This document shows, one piece after another, positions 45,435 through 55,202 of a DNA stretch of 64,000 nucleotides; position 1 is the stretch's first letter; every line of letters begins with the position of its first letter. The notes beneath the pieces are model-generated. The model was not told where the DNA came from. It saw nothing but the letters and a program-made list of their open reading frames with translations, and ran no database searches. A program made the translations under genes and the position numbers. Location: contig NZ_JAFCLN010000022.1 of assembly GCF_018129385.1 (NCBI RefSeq), positions 57,047 to 121,046 of the forward strand. The letters run 5' to 3'. Source of the stretch: Bradyrhizobium lablabi. Its GTDB lineage: Bacteria; Pseudomonadota; Alphaproteobacteria; Rhizobiales; Xanthobacteraceae.

Positions 45435-45500
45435 AGAGCATGATCCGGAAAAGTGGACACCGGTTTTCCGAAAAGATCGTGCTCAAACAAAAAGATGGAG
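45435..45500. repeat. AGAGCATGATCCGG repeat, copy 4
   Basis: Same element as at 28482 and 32831, with one change in the right arm (GATCGTGCTC). It ends 23 bp before the next ATG, so it lies in the leader or promoter of the following gene. Confidence 0.88.
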
Positions 45501-45522
45501 CCGCGGATTATCGCGAGGTCGC

Positions 45523-45936
45523 ATGGTTTTCGTCATACGCCGTTTGAAGCTCGTTGCCGCCATTTCATTGATGTGCGCGGTGGTTCTCGACATTGCTCCG
45601 GTGCGGGCGCAGGAATTTCCGTTCGGCCTCGAAATGACGCTCGACGTCTCCCGCATGCCGGGTTCGAAGCGTATCCCCTCGCTCGAGATCGGCGACAATG
45701 GCGAGGTCGTGCTCGAGCTTTGGTGCAAGGGCGGGAAGGGCCAGTTCTCGGTTGCCGGCAACACCATCGTGTTCGTGCCGGGAGCGATGGAAAACCGGAG
45801 CTGTCCACCGGATCGCGCGCAGGCGGACGACGATCTGATCGCGGCGCTGAGCGATGCCGGGACGTGGAGACGGCAGGGCGATTATGTCACGCTGATCGGC
45901 ACGAAGCCGCTGCGTTTCCGGATCAATACGAATTGA
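45523..45936 (+). CDS. Small exported META/HslJ-like protein
   Basis: A 137-aa product with signal peptide (residues 1-28, VRAQE cleavage). The mature part has two cysteines (WCKGGKGQFSVAGN and NRSCPPDRAQADDDLIAAL) in an order that resembles the META/HslJ domain, in which SVAGN and a conserved Cys precede a helix and a final strand (TLIGTKPLRF). The similarity is modest. GAGG precedes the ATG. The function is unknown. Confidence 0.72.
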   Translation: MVFVIRRLKLVAAISLMCAVVLDIAPVRAQEFPFGLEMTLDVSRMPGSKRIPSLEIGDNGEVVLELWCKGGKGQFSVAGNTIVFVPGAMENRSCPPDRAQADDDLIAALSDAGTWRRQGDYVTLIGTKPLRFRINTN

Positions 45937-46003
45937 TGGCGGGTGGCTCAGGCTGATCTCGCCCCGCAGAGGGCGGGGAGAGGGAATGACAGGGCGGCCG
46001 CGT

Positions 46004-47200
46004 CTACTTCCACACCGACTTGTCGGCATCCCAGCGCTGGCCCTTCAACTCCTTGGTCAGCGCCTCGATTGAACCATTATCGTTCTCCGGTTCGCCTTCT
46101 TCGTCGCTAACGGAATCCTCGGTGACGTTGAGCTTTGGCCCGGATCCCTCATCCGCCGTCGTGGTGACGGGGCTGCTGACCCACAGCATCAGCCGATCCG
46201 ACGTGCCAGGCTTGTCGGAGGACACCAAAGCCGTGACCTCGACGGTCTCGGTCAGCGCAAGTGCCGGCAGAACCGGGCTCGGCCGCTTGAAGGTCAGCTT
46301 CAGCTTGCCGGTATTGGCGTTCCAGGCCGACGACGCGGGCTTTGCCGCCAGCGTCCTGCTCAGCACGCCGGCAATCGCCGCGGCGAGTTTTTCGCGGTTG
46401 ACCTTGCCGCCGTCGCGCCACTCGGCCGCGGAGAAGCGGATCGCCCGATCCATCTCGACCGCTCCGGCGGTCCAGCCGGCCTCGACCACACCGGGCGTCG
46501 ATTTGGCCTTGGCAATCAGCTCGGCCGCGCGATCGGGATCGATGGTGAGATTGATGGTCGTCACGCCGCTGCGCAGTTCGTCGCAAGTGACCGAGAGGCT
46601 GCTCAGCGAAACTTCCAGATCCTGGCCCTTGAGGCTCTTGACGAAATCGAGCGCCGCTTCGAGCTTCACTTTCACGCCGATCGCTTCCGGCGACACGTCG
46701 GTGAAATCTTTCGGGGTTGCCGTGATGCCGTCCTCGGTGGTCTGGCTTTCCTGATATTCCTTCTCGCTGAGATCGGTGTTGTCGGTCGACACCACCTCGG
46801 TCACGGTCTGGCCGACACTGATCTGGCCGCGGAATTCAAAACTGTCGCCGGTCGGCTTGCGCGTCAGCTTGACCGTGACAGGCAATTTGTCGCTGACGCT
46901 CTGAGCAGTGCCGGTCAGGGTCTGGCCGTTGACGGTGAGGTTGGCGACGAAACGGTCCTTGCGGTCCGAGTTCTTGTCGGCGGTATAGCAGACGTCGAGC
47001 GTTGCCGCGGTCACCGTCTTGCCCTGCCGGGTTTCTTTCAGCACCACGTCGGCGTTGCCGTCCATCAGGCCGTCGATCGCGGTGAAATATCTGACTTCGC
47101 TGCCGCCAGGCGCCGCCTTGGACGGCTGCTTCGTCTGGGCGAACGCGGCACCTACCGCGACAGCCGTCAATCCAATCAGGCAGAGCAGGAGCGGGCGCAT
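46004..47200 (-). CDS. Large exported protein of unknown function
   Basis: A 398-aa protein with a signal peptide (MRPLLLCLIGLTAVAVGAAFA), then a charged beta-rich domain in two halves: SEVRYFTAIDGLMDGNADVVLKE and TLDVCYTADKNSDRKDRFVANLTV, later GVTTINLTIDPDRAAELIAKAKSTPGVV. Two cysteines may pair. The tail is very acidic (DSVSDEEGEPENDN). I do not recognise the family. AAGGG precedes ATG at 47200. It is downstream of groL but separated from it by a strong terminator. Confidence 0.78.
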   Translation of the reverse strand: MRPLLLCLIGLTAVAVGAAFAQTKQPSKAAPGGSEVRYFTAIDGLMDGNADVVLKETRQGKTVTAATLDVCYTADKNSDRKDRFVANLTVNGQTLTGTAQSVSDKLPVTVKLTRKPTGDSFEFRGQISVGQTVTEVVSTDNTDLSEKEYQESQTTEDGITATPKDFTDVSPEAIGVKVKLEAALDFVKSLKGQDLEVSLSSLSVTCDELRSGVTTINLTIDPDRAAELIAKAKSTPGVVEAGWTAGAVEMDRAIRFSAAEWRDGGKVNREKLAAAIAGVLSRTLAAKPASSAWNANTGKLKLTFKRPSPVLPALALTETVEVTALVSSDKPGTSDRLMLWVSSPVTTTADEGSGPKLNVTEDSVSDEEGEPENDNGSIEALTKELKGQRWDADKSVWK

Positions 47201-47258
47201 ATCAAATCCCTTCGGAACCGCGTTTGCCACGTAACTAGCAAACCTCTGTGTCATTAGC

Positions 47259-47289
47259 CAAAAAGAAAGGCCGCCCGGAGGCGGCCTTT
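47259..47289 (-). terminator. Rho-independent terminator after groL
   Basis: Stem AAAGGCCGCC (47266-47275) with GGCGGCCTTT (47280-47289), loop CGGA, and on the minus strand a following CTTTTTG T-run. It lies 24 bp after the groL stop. Confidence 0.92.
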
Positions 47290-47312
47290 CGATCTCGACG
47301 ACGGCGAGGGCC

Positions 47313-48956
<1,644 letters not shown>

Positions 48957-48977
48957 TTGAATTGCTCCTGGAATGAA

Positions 48978-49077
48978 CCTCATCCTGAGGAGCGGGCATC
49001 GCCCGCGTCTCGAAGGATGATTTGTGGAAAAGAACGGCCCTTCGAGACGGCAGCTTCGCTGCCTCCTCAGGGTGAGG
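48978..49077. repeat. Palindromic repeat inside the groS-groL operon
   Basis: CCTCATCCTGAGGAGCGGGC at the left and GGCAGCTTCGCTGCCTCCTCAGGGTGAGG at the right frame CGTCTCGAAGGATGA and CCTTCGAGACGG. The outer CCTCATCCTGAGG/CCTCAGGGTGAGG and the inner TCTCGAAGG/CCTTCGAGA arms pair. It is the same family as 26928-27056 and 32088-32207. In the groSL mRNA it would fold into a stem between the two cistrons. Confidence 0.85.
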
Positions 49078-49091
49078 GAGACGACGTGCGC

Positions 49092-49388
49092 TTAAGCCAG
49101 CACGCCCATGATGTCGGACTCCTTCATGATCAGGAGTTCCTCGCCGTCGAGCTTGACTTCGGTTCCCGACCATTTGCCGAACAGCACGCGGTCGCCGATC
49201 TTGAGGTCGATCGGGATCAGTTTACCGGCCTCATCGCGGCCGCCCGGACCGACGGCGACGATCTCGCCCTGCGAAGGCTTTTCCTTGGCGGTGTCCGGAA
49301 TGATGATGCCGCCCTTGGTCTTCTCCTCGGCGTCGATACGCTTGACCACGACGCGGTCATGCAGGGGGCGGAATTTGGATTTGGCCAT
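49092..49388 (-). CDS. groS: 10-kDa co-chaperonin GroES
   Basis: A 98-aa co-chaperonin, FRPLHDRVVVKRIDAEEKTKGG near residue 6 and the mobile loop KTKGGIIIPDTAKEKP; the C-terminus ends KESDIMGVLA. It caps GroEL and is first in the operon, with a CIRCE operator and a promoter upstream. Confidence 0.98.
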   Translation of the reverse strand: MAKSKFRPLHDRVVVKRIDAEEKTKGGIIIPDTAKEKPSQGEIVAVGPGGRDEAGKLIPIDLKIGDRVLFGKWSGTEVKLDGEELLIMKESDIMGVLA

Positions 49389-49493
49389 GACGTTTCCTCT
49401 TGGAGGCTTCGGTTTTCAGGTCGGGTTCATCGAAACTGGTGTGGAATGGGGCGGTTCGATGCCGTTTGGGGGGCAGAACGGTCGGCTGCACCT

Positions 49494-49520
49494 TTAGCAA
49501 TCGTGGTATTTGAGTGCTAA
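49494..49520 (-). promoter_or_regulatory. CIRCE operator upstream of groS
   Basis: On the groS strand TTAGCACTC, 9 nt, GATTGCTAA: an inverted repeat with one mismatch to the TTAGCACTC-N9-GAGTGCTAA consensus. It lies about 106 bp upstream of the groS ATG and just downstream of the predicted -10. HrcA should bind it and repress until heat shock (established for CIRCE). Confidence 0.93.
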
Positions 49521-49530
49521 CTGTCGGCGG

Positions 49531-49559
49531 GAAATATGGCCTTGCGGCAATCCTGTCAA
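49531..49559 (-). promoter_or_regulatory. Probable groS-groL promoter
   Basis: On the minus strand TTGACA (49554-49559), a 17-nt spacer and TATTTC (49531-49536) fit a sigma70-type promoter. The CIRCE begins 10 nt after the -10, so a bound HrcA would cover the start of transcription. Confidence 0.7.
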
Positions 49560-49705
49560 GCAACAGGGTTAAGGCCTTGGTGAGGCCAATATAGGATGGT
49601 GGTACCGAAACCAAACCGGGTCCGTGGCGTAACACCATTGCTCCGGTTGACGTTTTGCGGTTGGCTGTATGACGGGTGCGGCCTGGAGTTAGTTCGGGGG
49701 ATACC

Positions 49706-50230
49706 ATGATAATCGGGTCACATAACGCGCGTCCGGTTGCGAGCCTTGCAATCGTATCCGCGCTGGCGGCCTTCCTGGGTGGCTGCGAGACCACCGGTTT
49801 CAGTTTTGGTGGCGGGTCGACTTCCGCTCCCGTGACCAACGAGCCCGGCGTCGCGCCGGAAATGCCGGCGACCATCCGCTCCGACGAGATCGTCGGCCGC
49901 TGGGGCCTTGCCTCCTATCAGAATCCGAACGACCGCGCCCGCACCGAGGCCATGGCGCGCGCGCAGTGCAAGCAGCCCTACGTGATATCGGCAGGCTCTT
50001 CAGGCGGCGTCGTCATGCATCTGGCCGACCAGGCCACGCCGCAGGAGTTGCGTCTGAAGGGCAGCCCGAGCGGCAAGAACTATATCGGTCCCGCGGGGCC
50101 GACCCCGGGCGAGCAGGATCGCGAGATCGTATCCTTTGACGGCCGTGTGCTGGTCACCCGCTTCATCGACAAGGATGCCGCGGTCCGCTACGGCAACATG
50201 GTCTACGTCCGCTGCGCGCCGCGCGCGTGA
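49706..50230 (+). CDS. Lipoprotein of unknown function
   Basis: A 174-aa lipoprotein: the signal ends in lipobox LGGC (Cys27). A Gly/Ser-rich linker follows, then a domain beginning DEIVGRWGLASYQNPNDRART that loosely recalls the W-x-L start of AprI-type inhibitors; it carries two further cysteines. GGGGGA precedes ATG at 49706. It is divergent from the groS unit, and a repeat follows the stop. Confidence 0.75.
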   Translation: MIIGSHNARPVASLAIVSALAAFLGGCETTGFSFGGGSTSAPVTNEPGVAPEMPATIRSDEIVGRWGLASYQNPNDRARTEAMARAQCKQPYVISAGSSGGVVMHLADQATPQELRLKGSPSGKNYIGPAGPTPGEQDREIVSFDGRVLVTRFIDKDAAVRYGNMVYVRCAPRA

Positions 50231-50240
50231 TTGTCTACCC

Positions 50241-50352
50241 GTCATTGCGAGGAGCCCGCGACAAAATTGCGAAGCAATTTTGCGCTGGAGCGACGAAGCA
50301 ATCCATAGCGCGCGCGCCGATGGATGGATTGCTTCGCTTCGCTCGCAATGAC
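50241..50352. repeat. GTCATTGCGAG...CTCGCAATGAC palindromic repeat
   Basis: Starts GTCATTGCGAGGAGCC and ends CGCTCGCAATGAC, with inner copies of GCGAAGCAATTTTGCG and GAAGCAATCCA/TGGATTGCTTC. The outer ends form a 10-bp inverted repeat. This is a widespread proteobacterial element in style (recalled, not searched). Confidence 0.88.
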
Positions 50353-50367
50353 GGCTTAGAACGAAAA

Positions 50368-50392
50368 AACGCCGGCCATTTGGGCCGGCGTT
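50368..50392. terminator. Bidirectional terminator between the lipoprotein gene and cheZ
   Basis: AACGCCGGCC (50368-50377) and GGCCGGCGTT (50383-50392), loop ATTTG. On the minus strand a run of six T follows, so it serves cheZ best; on the plus strand TTGTTG follows. Confidence 0.88.
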
Positions 50393-50416
50393 GTTGTTTG
50401 ATCTGCAAGTCCGCGA

Positions 50417-51193
50417 TCAGTTGAACATCGCGTCGATGTCGTCCTGCGACGCATGGCCGACATCGCCGTCGAGTTTCGGTCCGTTGAGCAGCTTGGCGTC
50501 GCCCTCGCGGGTGTCGACGATCGGAACCGCATGCGCCTTGATGGCGTCGACGCCGCCCCAGATTTCCATCATCTCGTAGATGTGCTGCTCGATGAACTTC
50601 ATCGTGGTCATTACTTTGCTGATGCGCTGGCCGGTGAGATCCTGGAAGTTGCAGGCTTCGAAGATCGAGATCACGCGCTCCTGGATTTCCTCGCTGAGCA
50701 AACGCTGCTGGTCCGGCGAGACGTTCTTGGACAGCGCGGTCGCAGCCTGGTCGATCGCTTCGGTGGCCTCGAGGATCTGCTGGGTGGCCTGTTCGGTGCC
50801 GCCGACCACGGCGCCAAGCTCGCCATTGACCTTGGCCATTTCCTGGCCGTCAAAGCTCTTGCCGTGCAGCACCGCGATCTCGCGCTTGGTGCGGCTGATC
50901 GCATCGTGGATCAGGTCGAGCTCTACCTTCAGCTTTTCGCACTGCTCGATCTGCGCACGGTAGGTTTCCAGCAGCGCCTGCGTTTCGGCAACCTCGCGGT
51001 TGGCGGCCGCCTCGACCGTCTCCGGCGCGTGGCTGCGCGCGGGCGCGGCCATCATGGCGCGGATAGCACGGAGCTCCGCCATGATCTCGCGATGCATCGG
51101 CCCGGTATCGACCTCGGCGACGACGGGCATTGGCATCGGCATTTCGCCGACGATGGCTTCTTCAACACGAAAACGCTTGCGGCTTACCGACAT
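50417..51193 (-). CDS. cheZ: Protein phosphatase CheZ
   Basis: A 258-aa CheZ-family phosphatase that dephosphorylates CheY-P. The catalytic helix carries the QDLTGQ motif (Q184, D185; the catalytic Gln is Q189 in the usual numbering context), framed by long helices (about 60-200). The C-terminal tail, SQDDIDAMFN (about 249-258), matches the CheY-binding peptide. The N-terminal 50 residues are variable. GGGAAG precedes ATG at 51193. No che genes are nearby, so it is an isolated copy. Confidence 0.9.
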   Translation of the reverse strand: MSVSRKRFRVEEAIVGEMPMPMPVVAEVDTGPMHREIMAELRAIRAMMAAPARSHAPETVEAAANREVAETQALLETYRAQIEQCEKLKVELDLIHDAISRTKREIAVLHGKSFDGQEMAKVNGELGAVVGGTEQATQQILEATEAIDQAATALSKNVSPDQQRLLSEEIQERVISIFEACNFQDLTGQRISKVMTTMKFIEQHIYEMMEIWGGVDAIKAHAVPIVDTREGDAKLLNGPKLDGDVGHASQDDIDAMFN

Positions 51194-51492
51194 GGATTTA
51201 CTTCCCACCCCTTCACTGCGCACTTTCTATACAGAGGCGATTTAACGTGAGGTTCACGCGGGGAACACACCTGCGCGCAAGCGCAATGCACTTCGCACAC
51301 CAACGATTAACCATGCGGCTGCGGCCTTCATCGAAAATAAACGCTACCGGACAAAAGCCCCGCCGGCTGACGACGTGGTGAATCGAAACGCCGATTCCGT
51401 TTACCAAACGAAACAGGTTTTGAATTGTAGTGAATCGCGTGTGAAGGGCGCGCATCCCACGCGTCCGATGACGAACAGTACAGAGTACGTCA
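51194..51492. other. Gap of about 300 bp between cheZ and the L,D-transpeptidase
   Basis: No credible gene. It holds the divergent promoters of cheZ and the transpeptidase. No clear operator or repeat is seen; the stretch 51290-51430 is less GC-rich than the flanks. Confidence 0.5.
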
Positions 51493-52227
51493 ATGTCCAG
51501 AAAATTTGCTCTCGCGCTCCTTGCGAGCGCCTCGATCCTTTGCGCCACCATCCATTCCGCCGCAGCGCAGTCCGGTCAGCCGGTGCGCGTCGCCTCCAAC
51601 ATGGGTGGCGGCTTCATCGAATTCCTGTTCGGCGAGCCGGTACAGGGCGGACGCTATCAGCAGCAGCCGATGTATCAGCAGCAGCCGGATTATTACGGCC
51701 GCTCGATGCTGCCGCCGATGGATCCGCAGCAAGGTGGGATGTACCGCCAGGAAGAGGCGGCCGAGCCCGTGCAGCGGGCGATGGATCCGAAATACAACAA
51801 GCAGCTCGTCGACTATCACGGCAACGAAGGCGCGGGCACGATCGTGATCGATACGCCGAACAAGTTTCTCTACCTCGTGCAGGGCGACGGCAAGGCGCTG
51901 CGCTACGGCGTCGGCGTCGGCCGTCCCGGCTTTACCTGGTCGGGCACCAAGACCATCACGGCCAAGAAGGAATGGCCGGACTGGACGCCGCCGCCGGAAA
52001 TGCTGGCGCGCCGTCCCGACCTGCCGCGTCACATGGTGGGCGGCCCGGACAACCCGCTCGGTGCACGCGCGATGTATCTCGGCTCGACGCTGTATCGCAT
52101 CCACGGCTCGAACGAGCCCTGGACCATCGGCACCAACGTCTCCTCCGGCTGTATCCGCATGCGCAATGAGGACGTGATGGATCTCTACGGCCGCGTCGGC
52201 GTCGGCACCAAAGTGGTCGTGATGTAA
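51493..52227 (+). CDS. L,D-transpeptidase (YkuD domain)
   Basis: A 244-aa periplasmic transpeptidase that links peptidoglycan stems at meso-diaminopimelate or attaches proteins to them. Signal peptide at residues 1-25; a Gln/Tyr-rich linker at about 50-85; the YkuD domain at about 115-243 with IHGSNEPW (His204) and SSGCIRM (catalytic Cys220). It is a common and often redundant family in this group. A terminator follows. Confidence 0.94.
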   Translation: MSRKFALALLASASILCATIHSAAAQSGQPVRVASNMGGGFIEFLFGEPVQGGRYQQQPMYQQQPDYYGRSMLPPMDPQQGGMYRQEEAAEPVQRAMDPKYNKQLVDYHGNEGAGTIVIDTPNKFLYLVQGDGKALRYGVGVGRPGFTWSGTKTITAKKEWPDWTPPPEMLARRPDLPRHMVGGPDNPLGARAMYLGSTLYRIHGSNEPWTIGTNVSSGCIRMRNEDVMDLYGRVGVGTKVVVM

Positions 52228-52248
52228 ATTCCTTCGAACTCGAAAATG

Positions 52249-52276
52249 AAACGGCCGCCCGATCGGGCGGCCGTTT
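52249..52276. terminator. Bidirectional terminator between transpeptidase and DUF2076 genes
   Basis: A perfect 28-nt palindrome: AAACGGCCGCCC, GATC, GGGCGGCCGTTT. It serves the transpeptidase (left) and the DUF2076 gene (right). Confidence 0.9.
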
Positions 52277-52299
52277 GCTTTTGCATTCAGGCGGATGCT

Positions 52300-53142
52300 T
52301 TACGCGTAATCGCTGCCGCCGTCGCCGTCGTCATCGAAGCCGTCGGAATCGTGATCCATGTCGTCGTCGTCATCATAGCCGTCGTTATAGCTATCGTTCG
52401 AGGCCTGCTGATCGACCATGCCCTGGCGCGAGCCGGAGTCATCGCGGCCGCGCGAGCCGATGTCATTGATTCCGGCTTCGCGCGACAGGTCACTGTCGGA
52501 CTGGTTGGGCCTGCGATCTTCTATGCCACCGCCAAGCCCTGCCGAATCGCCAAAGCTCTGCTGGTGGCCGCCGCCCATCATGGAGCGGATGCTGCCGAGC
52601 AGCAGCGATCCGCCGACCACGCCGGCCGCGGCCGCTGCCGCCGTTCCGAGGAACGAACCGCCACCGCCGCCACCCGGCATCGGGGGCGGTTGCTGCCCGC
52701 CATAGGGCTGGCCGTACCCGCCGGGCTGCTGACCATAGCCGCCGCCGTACTGGCCGGGACCCTGTCCCGCCCCTTGGCCTATTACCTGGCCGCTGTTCCA
52801 GACCGGGCGGTCGCCGCCGGCCATGTCGGGCGCGCGAACGTTCGGCACCGAGCCACGCTGGCCTTGTCCCTGGCCAAATATGCTTTCGCGCATCGAATCG
52901 AGGAACCCGCCGGGCTGGCGCTGTTCCTGCGCGACGCCTTCCAGTTCCTGAATACGCTCATGGGCGCGCTTCAGCGCTTCGTCCTGCACGAGGACGGTTT
53001 GCACCAGGGCGTAGGTCGCGTTGGGCGCCTTGCGCAAGCCATCGGCAATCACGGCCTGGGCATCGGGATCACGCGGTGAATTCTCCAGCTTGGAAAGCCG
53101 GTCGAACAGATCGTCAATCAGTTGGCGTTCTTGCGGTGTCAT
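52300..53142 (-). CDS. DUF2076 domain-containing protein
   Basis: A 280-aa protein of the DUF2076 family. The N-terminal helical part (MTPQERQLIDDLFDRLSKLE, coiled to about residue 75) is followed by a Gly/Gln/Pro-rich segment (about 85-170), a glycine-rich hydrophobic stretch near 172-190, and an acidic tail with runs of Asp. AGGAG precedes ATG at 53142. The function is not known. Confidence 0.87.
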   Translation of the reverse strand: MTPQERQLIDDLFDRLSKLENSPRDPDAQAVIADGLRKAPNATYALVQTVLVQDEALKRAHERIQELEGVAQEQRQPGGFLDSMRESIFGQGQGQRGSVPNVRAPDMAGGDRPVWNSGQVIGQGAGQGPGQYGGGYGQQPGGYGQPYGGQQPPPMPGGGGGGSFLGTAAAAAAGVVGGSLLLGSIRSMMGGGHQQSFGDSAGLGGGIEDRRPNQSDSDLSREAGINDIGSRGRDDSGSRQGMVDQQASNDSYNDGYDDDDDMDHDSDGFDDDGDGGSDYA

Positions 53143-53263
53143 GGCGTTCTCCTGAAGCATGCGCGAAGCGCGGGAGAGATGTGGGGCCGCCAATTGGTGG
53201 CGAGTAGTGGGGGCCTCAGATTAAATTTCTGTATGCGACAAAACGCCTGACCGATTTCTCGGT

Positions 53264-54103
53264 TCAACCCAACGTAACTTTGTTCATCTCCAGCAGGCGC
53301 GAAAACGCCTCGCCGGCGAGATAAGCGTGTTCACGTTCGCGCTGGGTGGTCAGCGGATCGAGGCTGACCAGCACGTCGTCGACAAAGCCGGGATGGCACA
53401 TCACGAGGCCGCCGTCGGGCAGCGAATCGAGGAACTGCCGCATCAAGGCGCCGAAATCGGGCGAGCGCGAAAAATCATAGGCGCCGGCGAAGGCCGGATT
53501 GAACGCAAGGTCTGCGCGTGCGGCGCGCTTGCGGAATTGTGCGCTCAAGGTGTCGAGCAGCAGCGCCTTGGGCTCGGAGAGCCGTGTTGCGAGCGGCTGG
53601 TTGCGGCCGCCCTGGCGTACCCAGGCGGTGGGTGCAGCTTCCTTCACTGCGGCGAGGAATCCATCGCGCACTTGCGGGAAGAGTTGCGCATGCTGATGGC
53701 CGTCGACGAAGTCGGGGGCACGGCCGAACAGATCCTTGAACGCCGACAGTTGCACCGACAATTCGGCGCGGACGATCTCCGGGTCGAGCCGGCGCAACAG
53801 GCCGGCGCGCAGCAGTTTCGGGAACGGCAGGAACATGCCGCCGTCGACCGGCTTGAAGTGCATGGTCAGCGGCCGGAACGGCGCCGTCAGCGTGGCGTGC
53901 AGGCCGATCGCGCAGCGCGGGCTGCTCGCGGCGATCTCTTGCAGAGCGGCGACCTCGTCGCGGCCGATCGCGGGACCTACCACCATCACCGAGGTGGCGT
54001 TGAGGCGGCCGCGACCGATCAGGTCGCGGATGGCGCGGTTGACGCCGGGGCTGAGGCCATAGTCGTCGGCGCACAGCCAGATCCGGCGCTGGTTTTCGTT
54101 CAT
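53264..54103 (-). CDS. ChbG/HpnK-family deacetylase (YdjC-like)
   Basis: A 279-aa metal-dependent deacetylase of the ChbG/HpnK family. The metal/catalytic residues are in CADDYGLSPG (D13, D14), GLHATL (H69) and DGHQHAQLFP (D134, H136, H138). Members deacetylate chitooligosaccharides, or N-acetylglucosaminyl bacteriohopanetetrol in hopanoid synthesis. It starts inside the end of the GT2 gene (ATGA overlap) and so likely acts on the product of that glycosyltransferase. Confidence 0.9.
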   Translation of the reverse strand: MNENQRRIWLCADDYGLSPGVNRAIRDLIGRGRLNATSVMVVGPAIGRDEVAALQEIAASSPRCAIGLHATLTAPFRPLTMHFKPVDGGMFLPFPKLLRAGLLRRLDPEIVRAELSVQLSAFKDLFGRAPDFVDGHQHAQLFPQVRDGFLAAVKEAAPTAWVRQGGRNQPLATRLSEPKALLLDTLSAQFRKRAARADLAFNPAFAGAYDFSRSPDFGALMRQFLDSLPDGGLVMCHPGFVDDVLVSLDPLTTQREREHAYLAGEAFSRLLEMNKVTLG

Positions 54104-55173
54104 TCCGCCGCGGTCCGTTCGACGGCCTCGGACGCCTTGGAATCGGCCGTCTTGAAGTCGGCAGTTCTGGAATCGGCGCGCTTCTCGCTGTGCTCGGACA
54201 CAAAGTAGATCGGGCGCGCCTTCAGCTCGGAGAGGATCTTGCCGATATATTCGCCGACGATGCCGATCATGATGAGCTGCACGCCGCCGATGGTCATCAC
54301 GCCGATCACCAGCGAGGGATAGCCGGGCACTTGCTTGCCGGTGGTCAGGACTTCCCACAGGATCGTCAATCCGAAGATGAAGGCGGCGAATGCCAGCAGC
54401 GCGCCGAGCAGGCTGGCAAAGCGCAGCGGCGCCACCGAGAACGAGGTCAGTCCCTCGATCGACAGCCCGATCAGCCGGCCCGGGCTGAACGAGGTGACGC
54501 CATGGGCGCGCGCTGCGGGCTCGTAATCGACGCGGATCTGGCGAAAGCCGATCCAGCTTGCGAGGCCCTTGAAGAAGCGGTTGCGCTCGGGCAGTTGCCG
54601 CAGCGCGGCGGCTGCGCGCGGCGACAGCAGGCGAAAATCGCCGGCGTCCTCCGGGATTTTTTGCCGCGCGCCCCAATTGATCAGCGCATAGAAACCGCGC
54701 ACGGCCTGCCGGCGCAGGAACGATTCATTGTCGCGATGCGCCTTCGCGGTATAGACGACGTCGTAGCCGTCATCGATCCAGTGCTTGACCAGTCGTTCGA
54801 CGAGGTCGGGCGGATGCTGGCCGTCGCCATCCATGAACATCACGGCGCCGCGGCGAGCGTGGTCGAGTCCGGCCATCAGCGCGGCTTCCTTGCCGAAATT
54901 GCGCGACAACGACACCACCTGCACATCGATCCCGTCAGGCGCGAGCCCGCGCGCGATGGCGAGCGTATCGTCCGCGCTGCCATCATCGACATAGACGACC
55001 TCGCAGCCGAGCGAGTAACGCTGCTTCAGCTTGCGCGCGAGGTCGCACAGCCGCTGGTGCAGGAATGCGAGTCCGGCGGCCTCGTTGTAGACCGGCACGA
55101 CGATCGACAATCCTTGCGCCGCGGCGGTCGCCGTGGTCGTGGACAATCCGGAAACGTCGCTACCAAGCTTCAT
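54100..55173 (-). CDS. GT2 glycosyltransferase (DPM1/ArnC/GtrB-like)
   Basis: A 357-aa family 2 glycosyltransferase, SIVVPVYNEA at residue 23, VDDGSADDT at 62 and the DxD in FMDGDGQHP (D115, D117), with two C-terminal membrane helices (about 232-265 and 285-312). This architecture fits enzymes that move a sugar to undecaprenyl phosphate. The last 35 residues are a hydrophilic tail with repeated TAD/ADS units that is not part of the usual family. It is coupled to the ChbG-like deacetylase. Confidence 0.92.
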   Translation of the reverse strand: MKLGSDVSGLSTTTATAAAQGLSIVVPVYNEAAGLAFLHQRLCDLARKLKQRYSLGCEVVYVDDGSADDTLAIARGLAPDGIDVQVVSLSRNFGKEAALMAGLDHARRGAVMFMDGDGQHPPDLVERLVKHWIDDGYDVVYTAKAHRDNESFLRRQAVRGFYALINWGARQKIPEDAGDFRLLSPRAAAALRQLPERNRFFKGLASWIGFRQIRVDYEPAARAHGVTSFSPGRLIGLSIEGLTSFSVAPLRFASLLGALLAFAAFIFGLTILWEVLTTGKQVPGYPSLVIGVMTIGGVQLIMIGIVGEYIGKILSELKARPIYFVSEHSEKRADSRTADFKTADSKASEAVERTAAE

Positions 55174-55202
55174 CGATCAGGTTCCAAACCCAGAGCCTTT
55201 TT

